DNA of 64,000 nucleotides, from positions 186,001-250,000 of the forward strand of contig NZ_JBIVRB010000005.1 of NCBI RefSeq assembly GCF_044755465.1, read 5' to 3'. Source of the DNA: Peterkaempfera sp044755465. Lineage in GTDB: Bacteria; Actinomycetota; Actinomycetes; Streptomycetales; Streptomycetaceae. This document shows positions 51,798-60,017 of this stretch, one piece after another; the stretch's first letter is position 1; the number at the start of each line of letters is the position of its first letter. A model generated the notes under the pieces. That model searched no databases. It had not been told where the DNA came from and saw nothing but the letters and a program-made list of their open reading frames with translations. Both the position numbers and the translations under genes were made by a program.

Positions 51798-53191
51798 CGG
51801 TCCTCGCCGGGGGCCGCGCCGTCCTGGCCCGGCCCGTCCCCGGCCGGACCCCGCGTGCCCGGACCGGCCGGGCCCGCCGCGCGCTTCCCCCGGCCGATGG
51901 CGAGGTAGGCCACGCCACCGGCGACGGCCAGCAGCCCGAGGGCCACCAGCCACACCGCCGAGAAGCCGCCGTTCTCGTCCTCGTCCGCGCCGGACACCGA
52001 GGACCCCGGCGCCAGCGTGCCGTCCGGCGCCGCCGCGACGGCGGAGGCCGCGGCCGACGGGGTGGCGGCCGGGGCCGGACCGGAGTTCATCAGCAGCTGC
52101 ACGGCGTTGCTGCCGCCGAAGTTGTACGGGTCCAGACCGGTGGCCCGCGCGACCAGCACCAGCGTCGCGGCGGCGGACGGGCTGGTGCCCTGCTGGCCCT
52201 GCATCCAGCCGTAGCTGTTGCCGGCCAGCCAGTCGGCGGCGTCGGCGGCCTGGTCCGGGTGGCCGGCCGCGATCAGGCCGAGCACGGCCCAGGAGGTGGC
52301 GTTGAAGTCGGGGGCCGGGTCCGCGCCGGGCAGCGTCTGCATCAGCCGCTGCTTGCCGGCGGCGAGCCGCTGCGCCAGGTAGTGCGCGACCGCGTCCGCC
52401 GACTGCCCGCGCGGGACGGTGTCGTCGGCGCCCTTGGCGCAGCTGGGCGCGGCGGCGGGCTGCTCCTTGCGGCTGTCGGCGGTCACCGGCAGGGCGCCGC
52501 CGGCCGCCGCCAGGGCGGCCTGTGCGGAGGCGAGGTCGTCGGCGATCAGCGCCCCGGCGCGGTCCGGCTGGTACGCGAAGCCGCCGCGCTGCGCGGCGGG
52601 CGCGTTGCAGCCCAACTGGAAGGAGGCGAGGCCGTCGTAGCCGCTGTGGCCGTGCTTGACCACCTTGGCCGGGTCGGCACCGGCGGCGACCAGGGCGTTG
52701 ATCGCCAGCCCGGTGGAGTTGGCGTCGCTGGCGCCGCCGGGGTTGTAGGACCAGCCGCCGTCCGCGTTCTGGTGGTGCTTCAGCCAGCTCAGGCCGTCGT
52801 CGACCGCCGCGCCGTGGCCGCCCAGGGCCACCAGGGCCTGCACCGCCATCGCGGTGGCGTTGCTGTCCTCGGTGGCGGCGGTGCACTCGGCGGCGGTGTC
52901 GGCGCGGAACGACGGCCAGCCGCCGTCGTCGCACTGCTGCCCGGTGAGCCAGTCGACCGCCTGGCCGGACGGCGTCACCTTGGCGGTGTGCAGGGCGAGC
53001 AGCGCCAGGGACTGCCGCCAGACGCCGTCGTACGTCGGGTCGGCCTTGCCGTACAGGCCGGCCGGTACGGCCACCGGTGACGGGCTGTCCGCCGGGGCGG
53101 CGGAGTCGGCCAGGGCCGGGGCGGCGGCGGTGCCGACGAGCAGCGCGGCGGAGGCGAGCACGGCGCCCGCGCGGGCGGCGGCGGAGAGCAT
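51794..53191 (-). CDS. secreted alpha/alpha-barrel (prenyltransferase-repeat) protein, transcobalamin-like
   Basis: This 465-aa protein starts at ATG 53191 (GAAAGG upstream) and has a signal peptide (about 1-30, ending APALADS). The mature part has squalene-cyclase/prenyltransferase-type repeats (WLTGQQCDDGGWPSF, WLKHHQNADGGWSYNPGG, SYGWMQGQQGTSPSAA) that form an alpha/alpha toroid. A C-terminal membrane helix (VWLVALGLLAVAGGVAYLAIG) anchors it outside the cell. No catalytic DxDD motif is seen. Human intrinsic factor and transcobalamin use this fold to hold B12. Next to an ECF importer, ligand capture is more likely than catalysis. It is the first gene of the five-gene operon. Confidence 0.82.
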   Translation of the reverse strand: MLSAAARAGAVLASAALLVGTAAAPALADSAAPADSPSPVAVPAGLYGKADPTYDGVWRQSLALLALHTAKVTPSGQAVDWLTGQQCDDGGWPSFRADTAAECTAATEDSNATAMAVQALVALGGHGAAVDDGLSWLKHHQNADGGWSYNPGGASDANSTGLAINALVAAGADPAKVVKHGHSGYDGLASFQLGCNAPAAQRGGFAYQPDRAGALIADDLASAQAALAAAGGALPVTADSRKEQPAAAPSCAKGADDTVPRGQSADAVAHYLAQRLAAGKQRLMQTLPGADPAPDFNATSWAVLGLIAAGHPDQAADAADWLAGNSYGWMQGQQGTSPSAAATLVLVARATGLDPYNFGGSNAVQLLMNSGPAPAATPSAAASAVAAAPDGTLAPGSSVSGADEDENGGFSAVWLVALGLLAVAGGVAYLAIGRGKRAAGPAGPGTRGPAGDGPGQDGAAPGEDR

Positions 53192-53403
53192 GAGGTGTGG
53201 CCTTTCGATGTGCGGGCGTACGGGCACGCGGCTGCCCGGGAGGGTCGCGTCCACCGGCCTCGGCTGCCGCCGGGGCGGGCTCCCGGGGGCCCTGCGCGCC
53301 GCACGGGTGAGCGGTACCGGGCGTCCGGTACCGGACGGGGTGCGTGCGGGCGGGGCGGACCCACTCTAACCGGCGGCCCGCCGGGCCCCGTCCGGCAGCG
53401 GGC

Positions 53404-54012
53404 TCAGTCCAGGGTGAGCAGCCGGGCGGCGGTCTCCAGGTCGGCGCGGACCTCCGCGATGGAGGCGCGGCCGGACAGCCAGGTCACCAGGGCCGACTGC
53501 CAGGTGTGCTCGATCACCCGGACGGCGGCGCGCTGCGGCCCGGTGGGCGGCCGGTCCAGGTCCATGGCGTCCAGGATGATCGCGGTGGTGAGCCGGCAGA
53601 CCCGGTCGACCTCGGCGCCGGCCGACCGGTCGGCGAAGGTCAGCGCCCGCACCATGGCCTCCGCGAGCTGCGGTTCGCGCTGGAGGGCATGGAAGGCGCG
53701 CATCAGGGTCTCGGTGACCCGCTCGGCGGGGCCGTCCCCGGCCGGCGGGTGGCGGCGCAGCCGGTCGAGCATCTGCTCCAGCTGGTCCTGCATGGTGGCG
53801 ACCAGCAGATGGATCTTGGACGGGAAGTAGCGGTAGAGGGTGCCGAGCGCCACCCCGGAGCCCTCGGCGACCTCCCGCATCTGCACCGCGTCGAAGCCGC
53901 CGCGGCGGGCCAGCGCGACGGCCGCGCCCAGGATGCGGCGGCGCCGCTCCCGCTGCCGCTCGGTGAGCGGCGGCCCGGCGGCCCTGGCAGCCTGGACTGT
54001 GCTGGTCGTCAT
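53404..54012 (-). CDS. kstR: KstR-like TetR-family repressor
   Basis: This 202-aa protein closely follows mycobacterial KstR from memory: QRERRRRILGAAVALARRGGFDAVQMREVAE, then GVALGTLYRYFPSKIHLLVATM, and AMVRALTFADRSAGAEVDRV. KstR represses cholesterol and lipid genes and is released by a CoA-thioester of a sterol-derived acid. It starts at ATG 54012 and is divergent from the glycosyltransferase operon. A KstR-type operator lies between, so it probably controls itself and that operon. No sterol catabolism genes are in the window, so the ligand may differ. Confidence 0.82.
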   Translation of the reverse strand: MTTSTVQAARAAGPPLTERQRERRRRILGAAVALARRGGFDAVQMREVAEGSGVALGTLYRYFPSKIHLLVATMQDQLEQMLDRLRRHPPAGDGPAERVTETLMRAFHALQREPQLAEAMVRALTFADRSAGAEVDRVCRLTTAIILDAMDLDRPPTGPQRAAVRVIEHTWQSALVTWLSGRASIAEVRADLETAARLLTLD

Positions 54013-54118
54013 GCGCGGCCCCTGTCGTCTCCGCCGACACCGTGGCGCGAATCACCAGCCCTGCCCCCGGGCGGGAAGCTACGGACCGGTATCTTCGTGT
54101 TCTCCTACCTGTTCATAC

Positions 54119-54132
54119 TGAAACCTGTTCTA
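54119..54132. promoter_or_regulatory. KstR-type operator
   Basis: TGAAACCTGTTCTA fits the published consensus TnnAACnnGTTnnA at every fixed place. It lies in the 170-nt divergent region, 50 nt before the glycosyltransferase start and 107 nt before kstR, in an AT-rich island that is the likely promoter. Confidence 0.75.
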
Positions 54133-54182
54133 CTTTACCCCTGGCTCGGCCGCCGGGGAGGTACGGGAAGAAGGAGCCAAGG

Positions 54183-55541
54183 GTGACCGCGCAGACGCGA
54201 TCGTCGGGGTATGTGCTCTCCCGTCCGCCGGATGACCGGGCCGCAGGACCGCTGCGGATCGCCCTGCTCTCCTACAAGGGCAATCCGTTCTGCGGCGGCC
54301 AGGGCGTCTACGTACGCCACCTCTCCCGCGAGCTGGCCCGGCTCGGCCACCGGGTCGAGGTGCTCGGCGGGCAGCCCTACCCGGTGTTGGACCGGGTCGA
54401 GGGGCCCGGCTCGGTCACCTTCACCGAGATCCCCAGCCTGGACCTCTACCGCGAGCCCGACCCGTTCCGCACCCCCGGGCTGCGCGAGTACCGCGACGCG
54501 GTGGACCTGCTGGAGGTCGCCACCATGTGGACCGGCGGCTTCCCCGAGCCGCTGACCTTCTCGCTGCGGGCCCGCCGCTTCCTGGCCGCCCGGCGCGGCC
54601 GCTACGACGTCGTCCACGACAACCAGACCCTCGGCTACGGCCTGCTCGGCCTGGAGCGGTATGGCTTCCCGCTGGTCACCACCGTCCACCACCCGATAAC
54701 CGTCGACCGCGAACTGGAGCTGGCGTCGGCCGCCGACCCGAAGCGCCGCCTCTCGGTACGCCGCTGGTACGCCTTCACCCGGATGCAGCGCCGGGTCGCC
54801 CGGCGGCTGGAGCACATCGTCACCGTCTCCGGCAGCTCCAGGGACGAGATCGTCCAGCACCTGGGCGTGGCCCCGGACCGGATCGACGTGGTGCCGATCG
54901 GCGCCGACACCCGGCTCTGGTCCCCCGACTCCTCGGTACCGGTGGTCCCCGGCCGGATCGTCACCACCTCCAGCGCCGACGTGCCGCTCAAGGGCCTGCT
55001 CCACCTGGTCGAGGCGCTCGGCAAGGTCCGCACCGAGCGGGACGCCCACCTGGTGGTCGTCGGCCGCAGCCGCGAGGACGGCCCGGTGGCGGAGGCGGTC
55101 CGCCGCCTCGGCCTGGAGCAGCACATCACCTTCCGCAGCGGGATCAGCGACGCCGAACTGGTCGACCTGCACCGCTCCGCCGAAGTCGCCTGCGTGCCCT
55201 CGCTGTACGAGGGCTTCTCGCTGCCCGCCGCCGAGGCGATGGCCACCGGCACCCCGCTGGTCGCCACCACCGGCGGCGCCATCCCCGAGGTGGCCGGCCG
55301 GCACGGCGAGACCTGCCTGGCCGTACCGCCCGGCGACCCCGGCGCGCTGGCCGCCGCCCTCGGCCGGATGCTGGACGACCCGGCGCTGCGCACCCGGATC
55401 GGCGCGGCCGGCCGCGAACGGGTGCTGACCCGCTTCACCTGGGAGCGCGCCGCCGCCCGCACCGCCGACCGCTACCGGGCGGCCATCGCCACCGGCGCCG
55501 GGCAGTCGGCCCGCGCCGGGCGCGGCTGGCGCTACGTCTGA
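54183..55541 (+). CDS. glycosyltransferase family 4
   Basis: This 452-aa GT-B enzyme starts at GTG 54183 after AAGGAG. The N-terminal domain has NPFCGGQGVYVRHLSRELARLGHRVEV and TTVHHPITVDRELEL. The C-terminal domain has the retaining GT4 motif PSLYEGFSLPAAEAMATGTPLVATTGGAIPE. It transfers a sugar from a nucleotide donor, probably at the membrane face. It leads a three-gene operon under the KstR-type operator. The acceptor could be a lipid or polyprenol, given the regulator, but this is inference. Confidence 0.9.
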   Translation: MTAQTRSSGYVLSRPPDDRAAGPLRIALLSYKGNPFCGGQGVYVRHLSRELARLGHRVEVLGGQPYPVLDRVEGPGSVTFTEIPSLDLYREPDPFRTPGLREYRDAVDLLEVATMWTGGFPEPLTFSLRARRFLAARRGRYDVVHDNQTLGYGLLGLERYGFPLVTTVHHPITVDRELELASAADPKRRLSVRRWYAFTRMQRRVARRLEHIVTVSGSSRDEIVQHLGVAPDRIDVVPIGADTRLWSPDSSVPVVPGRIVTTSSADVPLKGLLHLVEALGKVRTERDAHLVVVGRSREDGPVAEAVRRLGLEQHITFRSGISDAELVDLHRSAEVACVPSLYEGFSLPAAEAMATGTPLVATTGGAIPEVAGRHGETCLAVPPGDPGALAAALGRMLDDPALRTRIGAAGRERVLTRFTWERAAARTADRYRAAIATGAGQSARAGRGWRYV

Positions 55542-55654
55542 CCCCGGACGGGCCGTACCGACCCCCCGTACGGCCGCCCCGCCGGACCGACCCGACGCAC
55601 CCCCCACCCCCGGCTACCGGACCGGCCGCCGCAGCAACGAATGGGAGCCCCGCA

Positions 55655-56389
55655 GTGCTGACCGTCGACTTCTCCCGCTTTCCGCTCGCCCCCGGCGACC
55701 GGGTGCTCGACCTGGGCTGCGGCGGCGGCCGGCACGCCTTCGAGTGCTACCGGCGCGGCGCGAACGTCATCGCGCTGGACCGCAACGCGGAGGAGATCGC
55801 CGAGGTCAGAAGGTGGTTCGCCGCCATGGAGCAGGCGGGCGAGGCCCCGGCGGGCGCCTCCGCCACCGCCATGGAGGGCGACGCGCTGGCGCTGCCGTTC
55901 GCGGACGACTCCTTTGATAAGATCATCATCTCCGAGGTGATGGAGCACATCCCGGACGACAAGGGCGTCCTCACCGAGATGGTCCGGGTGCTCCGCCCCG
56001 GCGGCCTGATCGCCGTCACCGTCCCCCGCTGGCTGCCCGAGAAGATCTGCTGGGCGCTCTCCGACGAGTACCACGAGGTGGAGGGCGGCCACATCCGCAT
56101 CTACCGGGGCACCGAACTGCTGGAGCGGATGCGCGGCGCCGGACTGCGCCCGTACGGCACCCACCACGCCCACGGCCTGCACGCCCCCTACTGGTGGCTC
56201 AAGTGCGCCTTCGGCGTGGACAACGACCAGGCACTGCCGGTGAAGCTCTACCACAAGCTGCTGGTCTGGGACATCGTCAAGCGCCCGCTGGCCACCCGGC
56301 TCGCGGAGAGCGCCCTCGACCCGCTGATCGGCAAGAGCTTCGTCGCCTACGCGGCCAAGCCGCAGCTGCCCCGCGAGAGCCGCGCATGA
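55655..56389 (+). CDS. class I SAM-dependent methyltransferase
   Basis: This 244-aa protein starts at GTG 55655 (weak GGGAG upstream). The SAM motif I is RVLDLGCGGGRHAFECYRRG, motif II is near EGDALALPFADDSFDKI, and ISEVMEHIPDD and VLRPGGLIAVTVPRW follow, as in UbiE/Methyltransf_11 proteins. The C-terminal YWWLKCAFGVDND is more specific but unassigned. It overlaps the next gene by 4 nt. Confidence 0.88.
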   Translation: MLTVDFSRFPLAPGDRVLDLGCGGGRHAFECYRRGANVIALDRNAEEIAEVRRWFAAMEQAGEAPAGASATAMEGDALALPFADDSFDKIIISEVMEHIPDDKGVLTEMVRVLRPGGLIAVTVPRWLPEKICWALSDEYHEVEGGHIRIYRGTELLERMRGAGLRPYGTHHAHGLHAPYWWLKCAFGVDNDQALPVKLYHKLLVWDIVKRPLATRLAESALDPLIGKSFVAYAAKPQLPRESRA

Positions 56390-57495
56390 CCGCCGCCGAG
56401 GAGACCGCCGCCGAGGAGACCGCCGTCCCCGGGACGCTGGTGCTGCCCGGCGTCCTGGACGCCCGGCAGGCCGCCGCCACCGTACGGTCCATCCTGGCCG
56501 ACCAGCGGCCCGACGGCGCCATCCCCTGGTTCGGCGGCGGCCACCTCGACCCTTGGGACCACACCGAGGCCGCCATGGCGCTGGACGCGGCCGGCGAGCA
56601 CCGCAGCGCCGAGGCCGCCTACCGCTGGCTGGCCGGGGCGCAGAACGCCGACGGCTCCTGGTACGCCTCCTACACCGGCGGCACCCCCGACAACCTGGCC
56701 AAGGAGACCAACTTCTGCGCGTACATCGCCGTCGGCGTCTGGCACCACTACCTCAGCACCGGCGACGACACCTTCCTGGACGGCATCTGGCCCACCGTCC
56801 GCCGCGCCGTCGACTTCGTGGTCGGCCTGCAACTGCCCGGCGGCGCCGTCAGCTGGCGCCGGGAAGCGGACGGCACCGCCGTGGCCGAGGCGCTGCTCAC
56901 CGGCTCCTCCAGCATCCTGCACGCGCTGCGCTGCGCACTGGCCGCCGCCGACCACCTGGAGGAGCCGCAGCCCGACTGGGAGCTGGCCGCCGGCCGACTC
57001 GCCCACGCCGTCGCCCACCACCCGGAGCGGTTCCTCGACAAGGGCCGCTACTCCATGGACTGGTACTACCCGGTGCTCGGCACCGCGCTGCGCGGCCCGG
57101 CGGCCCAGCAGCGCATCACCGAGGGCTGGGACCGGTTCGTCGTCCCGGGGTTCGGGGTGCGCTGCGTCTCGGACCGGCCCTGGGTCACCGGCGGCGAGAG
57201 CGCCGAACTGGCGCTGGCGCTCTGGGCGGTGGGCCAGTCCGACCGGGCGCTGGACATCCTGCGCTGGATTCAGCGCCTGCGCCACCACGACGGCTCGTAC
57301 TGGACCGGGTACGTCTTCGAGGACGACGCCTTCTGGCCCGAGGAGCGCACCACCTGGACGGCCGGGTCACTGCTGCTCGCGGTCGCCGCGCTCGGCGGCG
57401 ACCACGCCACCGGCACCGTCTTCGGCGGCGACCGGCTGCCCACCGGGCTGGCGGTGGCCGACTGCTGCGAGGCCCGGGGCGGCAGCCGCACCTGA
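56386..57495 (+). CDS. alpha/alpha-toroid (prenyltransferase-like) protein
   Basis: This 369-aa soluble protein starts at ATG 56386, coupled to the methyltransferase. Residues about 40-340 have alpha/alpha barrel repeats seen in glycoside hydrolases and terpenoid cyclases (WDHTEAAMALDAAGEHRSAEAAYRWLAGAQNADGSWYAS, LRWIQRLRHHDGSYWTGYV). No DxDD or class I terpene motif is visible. With a glycosyltransferase it may process a glycan or glycolipid. No signal peptide is seen. Confidence 0.8.
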   Translation: MTAAEETAAEETAVPGTLVLPGVLDARQAAATVRSILADQRPDGAIPWFGGGHLDPWDHTEAAMALDAAGEHRSAEAAYRWLAGAQNADGSWYASYTGGTPDNLAKETNFCAYIAVGVWHHYLSTGDDTFLDGIWPTVRRAVDFVVGLQLPGGAVSWRREADGTAVAEALLTGSSSILHALRCALAAADHLEEPQPDWELAAGRLAHAVAHHPERFLDKGRYSMDWYYPVLGTALRGPAAQQRITEGWDRFVVPGFGVRCVSDRPWVTGGESAELALALWAVGQSDRALDILRWIQRLRHHDGSYWTGYVFEDDAFWPEERTTWTAGSLLLAVAALGGDHATGTVFGGDRLPTGLAVADCCEARGGSRT

Positions 57496-57521
57496 CGTAC
57501 GGCCAGGCCCCGGCCCGGTGC

Positions 57522-57791
57522 TCAGCCGCGCCGGGCGGTGCGCGCCGCGAGCGCCCCCACCACCGCGTACACCACGGCGGCCACGCCGTAGTCGAGGGTG
57601 GTGCGCAGCTTGGCGTTGTCGGGATGGAACAGGCCGCGCGACCAGGTCGCCAGCCAGTTGGCGGCGCGGTGGAACCAGTGGACGACGTCATTGGCCCGGT
57701 CCGCGTCCAACAGGAACAGCACGATCCAGATCACCAGGATCGCCGCCGCCGTGTTGGCCAGCAGCCAGACGAGACGTGAGAGACCGCTCAT
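57522..57791 (-). CDS. small two-helix membrane protein
   Basis: This 89-aa protein starts at ATG 57791. Helix 1 is LLANTAAAILVIWIVLFLL and helix 2 is YGVAAVVYAVVGALAAR, with a hydrophilic Trp/His loop between (VVHWFHRAANWLATWSRG). The family is a common unnamed actinomycete membrane protein. It lies in the same direction as the following gene on the minus strand but is separated by a hairpin. Confidence 0.75.
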   Translation of the reverse strand: MSGLSRLVWLLANTAAAILVIWIVLFLLDADRANDVVHWFHRAANWLATWSRGLFHPDNAKLRTTLDYGVAAVVYAVVGALAARTARRG

Positions 57792-57841
57792 GCCGGGCGC
57801 CTTGCCCGCCGTACGGTCGGCAAACCCGGCCCGCTACGGCA

Positions 57842-57875
57842 GTCGGGCGGGCCGGATCGCTCCGGCCCGCCCGAC
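57842..57875 (-). terminator. terminator hairpin
   Basis: A 14-bp perfect stem (57842-57855 with 57862-57875) and a 6-nt loop lie after the stop of the gene at 57911-58894. Confidence 0.8.
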
Positions 57876-57910
57876 AGCCTTCCGGCCACGGTGGTTCAGG
57901 TGACTGCGGG

Positions 57911-58894
57911 TCAGCCCCGCTGGATGCCCGAGGTGTCGGCCAGCAGCCCGCGCCGGCCGTCCTGCAACTGGGCGACCAGGGCCGCGCCGCGCTGCTCCAC
58001 GGCCAGGTACCAGGTGCCGGGGGTCAGCTCACCGACCGGCGGGCCCGCCGGGTTGTCCTCCGGCGCCAGCGGGCGCGGCGCGGGGACGGCGAACCAGAAC
58101 GGCGCGAAGCTCGGCGCCGCCGCCGCCGTCGCCGGGGCGGGCGTGGGCGTGGGCGTGGGGGCCGGGCCGCCGAAGGGGGTGTCCTGCGGCTGGTGCGCCC
58201 CCGGGCCCTGCGGCTGCGGGGCGCCCCACTGCTGGGCGCCGCCGTGCTGCGGAGCCGGGTAGCCGTAGCCGCTCTGCGGGCCGCCCGGGTAGCCGCCCTG
58301 CTGCGGGCCACCGGGGTAGCCACCCTGCGGGCCGCCCGGGTAGCCGCCCTGCGGGCCGCCGGGGTAGCCGCCCTGCTGCGGGGCGGGCGCCGGACGGTCG
58401 GAGAGCAGCTTGGCCTGGAGCGCCGGGACCACCGGGGTGGCGACGGCGCCCACCCCGATGACCAGCACGCCGATGAAGGCCAGGTAGGCGCCGAAGCCGT
58501 GGTTGATGTGGTCGGCACCCGAGTCGCTGCCGGGGAAGGCGGCGGTGTAGCCGGCGCCGTTGGTGAAGAGGGACCACAGCCCGCTCCACACGGCGAACGC
58601 GGCCAGCGCGACGCCCCACTGGCCGAGCTTCAGCCCGGCGATCTGCCGCGACTGCGCGGCCTCGCCCTGGAAGCGGGCGAGCAGGATCAGCGCGGCGGCG
58701 CCGAGCCCGGCGAGGACCACGGTGGCCAGGTGCAGCAGGAAACCGCTGTGCCAGGTGTTGTAGGAGCAGATGTCGACCGTGTCGTTCTTGCACTCACCGT
58801 CGATCGAGTAGAGCGGCAGGAAGGACGCGATGAGCAGCAGCAGTGCCCCGACGGCGACGGCGGCGTCTCCCCGAGTCAGAGAGCGCAGATTCAC
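57911..58894 (-). CDS. polytopic membrane protein with Gly-Gly-Tyr-Pro repeats
   Basis: This 327-aa protein starts at GTG 58894 behind GAGGGGAA. Four or five hydrophobic segments fill residues 10-165, with a Cys-bearing extracellular loop after the first (SIDGECKNDTVDICSYNTW). A cytoplasmic tail follows, with five GGYPGGPQ-like units (about 175-210) and a Pro/Thr stretch. It ends in a small folded domain (GTWYLAVEQRGAALVAQLQDGRRGLL). The family is DUF5336-like, function unknown. The repeats may drive self-association. Confidence 0.82.
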   Translation of the reverse strand: MNLRSLTRGDAAVAVGALLLLIASFLPLYSIDGECKNDTVDICSYNTWHSGFLLHLATVVLAGLGAAALILLARFQGEAAQSRQIAGLKLGQWGVALAAFAVWSGLWSLFTNGAGYTAAFPGSDSGADHINHGFGAYLAFIGVLVIGVGAVATPVVPALQAKLLSDRPAPAPQQGGYPGGPQGGYPGGPQGGYPGGPQQGGYPGGPQSGYGYPAPQHGGAQQWGAPQPQGPGAHQPQDTPFGGPAPTPTPTPAPATAAAAPSFAPFWFAVPAPRPLAPEDNPAGPPVGELTPGTWYLAVEQRGAALVAQLQDGRRGLLADTSGIQRG

Positions 58895-58958
58895 GGACGG
58901 TTCCCCTCGGTCGTGTGTGTCGTGGTCGGTGTGGTTGATGTCCGAACGGGCCAAGAGC

Positions 58959-60017
58959 CTAGCGACCCTTGCCGGTGAGGAAGGCGGTGAGGCCGTCGGC
59001 GATCCCCTGCGCCGCCCGCTGGCGCCACCGGGGGTCCGTCATGTGCCGGGCGTCGGTGGCGTTGCGCATGTTGCCGCACTCGATGAACACCTTGGGCACC
59101 CGGGACAGGTTCAGCCCGCCGAGGTCGCCCCGGACGTCGATGCCGTCCTGGCCCAGATAGCTGGAGAGCGGTTCGCCGGTCGCCGCCGCGAAGCTGTTCC
59201 GCAGTTGCAGCCCCAGCCGGCGCGACGGGTCGGTGATCGACGCGGTGTCGGCCTTCCCGGACACCACCCGGGCCGGCAGGATCACATGGAAGCCGTGCCC
59301 GGCGGCCGGCCCGCCGTCGCCGTGCACCGACACCGCCGCGTCGGCGTGCGCCCGGTTGCCGATCTCGGCCCGCTCGTCCACGCACGGCCCCCAGGGGCGG
59401 TCGCCGTCCTGGGTGAAGACCACCTTGGCGCCCTCGGCCTGGAGGATCTTGCGCGCCCGCCGCGCCACGTCCAGCGTGAAGGACGCCTCGGGGTAGCCGG
59501 CGTCGGTCTCGGTGCCGGTGGTGTCGCACTCCTTGCGGCTGCCGCCGATGTCCACCGTGCGGTTGATCTGCGCGGTGTGCGCGCCGTTGCCCGGGTTGTG
59601 GCCCGGGTCCAGCACCACCGTACGGCCCTTCAGCGGGCGGTCGGCCGGGGCGCGGCCCGCCGCCGTCGGGGCGGCGGTGGTGGGGTGCGGGGTGGGGGCG
59701 CTCTGGGGGGTCGGTGGCGCTTCGGTGGGCGGGGTGGCCGGGGTGGCCGGGTCGGCTCGGGTGACCGGGGCGGCTTGGGTGGTGGCTGCGGCGGCCGGGG
59801 TGGCCGGGGCGCCGCCCGCCACCGCCTGCCAGCCGAGCCAGCCGGCGAAGCAGGTCGGCGCCAGCACGGCCAGCGCGATCAGCAGCCGGGCGGTGGGGGA
59901 GCGGCGGGGGCGCAGCTCGCCGTACGGCGCGCCGAAGAGGGCGTCGTCGTCCGGCTCGGGGGTGTCGGAGCTGTCGGGGGTTTCGGGAGTGAGGGGCACG
60001 ATCCGGTCAGATCCCAT
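58959..60017 (-). CDS. N-acetylmuramoyl-L-alanine amidase (Amidase_3)
   Basis: This 352-aa protein has a cytoplasmic acidic N-terminus, one membrane helix (RLLIALAVLAPTCFAGWLGW, about 44-63), a Pro/Thr/Ala spacer and an Amidase_3 domain (about 132-350). Zinc ligands and catalytic residues are seen in VVLDPGHNPGN, a Glu in YPEASFTLDVARR, SVHGDGG and FIECGNMRNATDA. It cleaves the amide between muramic acid and the stem peptide outside the membrane. It overlaps the upstream gene by 11 nt. Confidence 0.92.
   Translation of the reverse strand: MGSDRIVPLTPETPDSSDTPEPDDDALFGAPYGELRPRRSPTARLLIALAVLAPTCFAGWLGWQAVAGGAPATPAAAATTQAAPVTRADPATPATPPTEAPPTPQSAPTPHPTTAAPTAAGRAPADRPLKGRTVVLDPGHNPGNGAHTAQINRTVDIGGSRKECDTTGTETDAGYPEASFTLDVARRARKILQAEGAKVVFTQDGDRPWGPCVDERAEIGNRAHADAAVSVHGDGGPAAGHGFHVILPARVVSGKADTASITDPSRRLGLQLRNSFAAATGEPLSSYLGQDGIDVRGDLGGLNLSRVPKVFIECGNMRNATDARHMTDPRWRQRAAQGIADGLTAFLTGKGR

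Noticed and set aside
53192..53403. Cobalamin riboswitch before the ECF operon
   Set aside because: I looked for the B12 box and the conserved core on the minus strand and could not recognise them. A covariance search would be needed to settle it.
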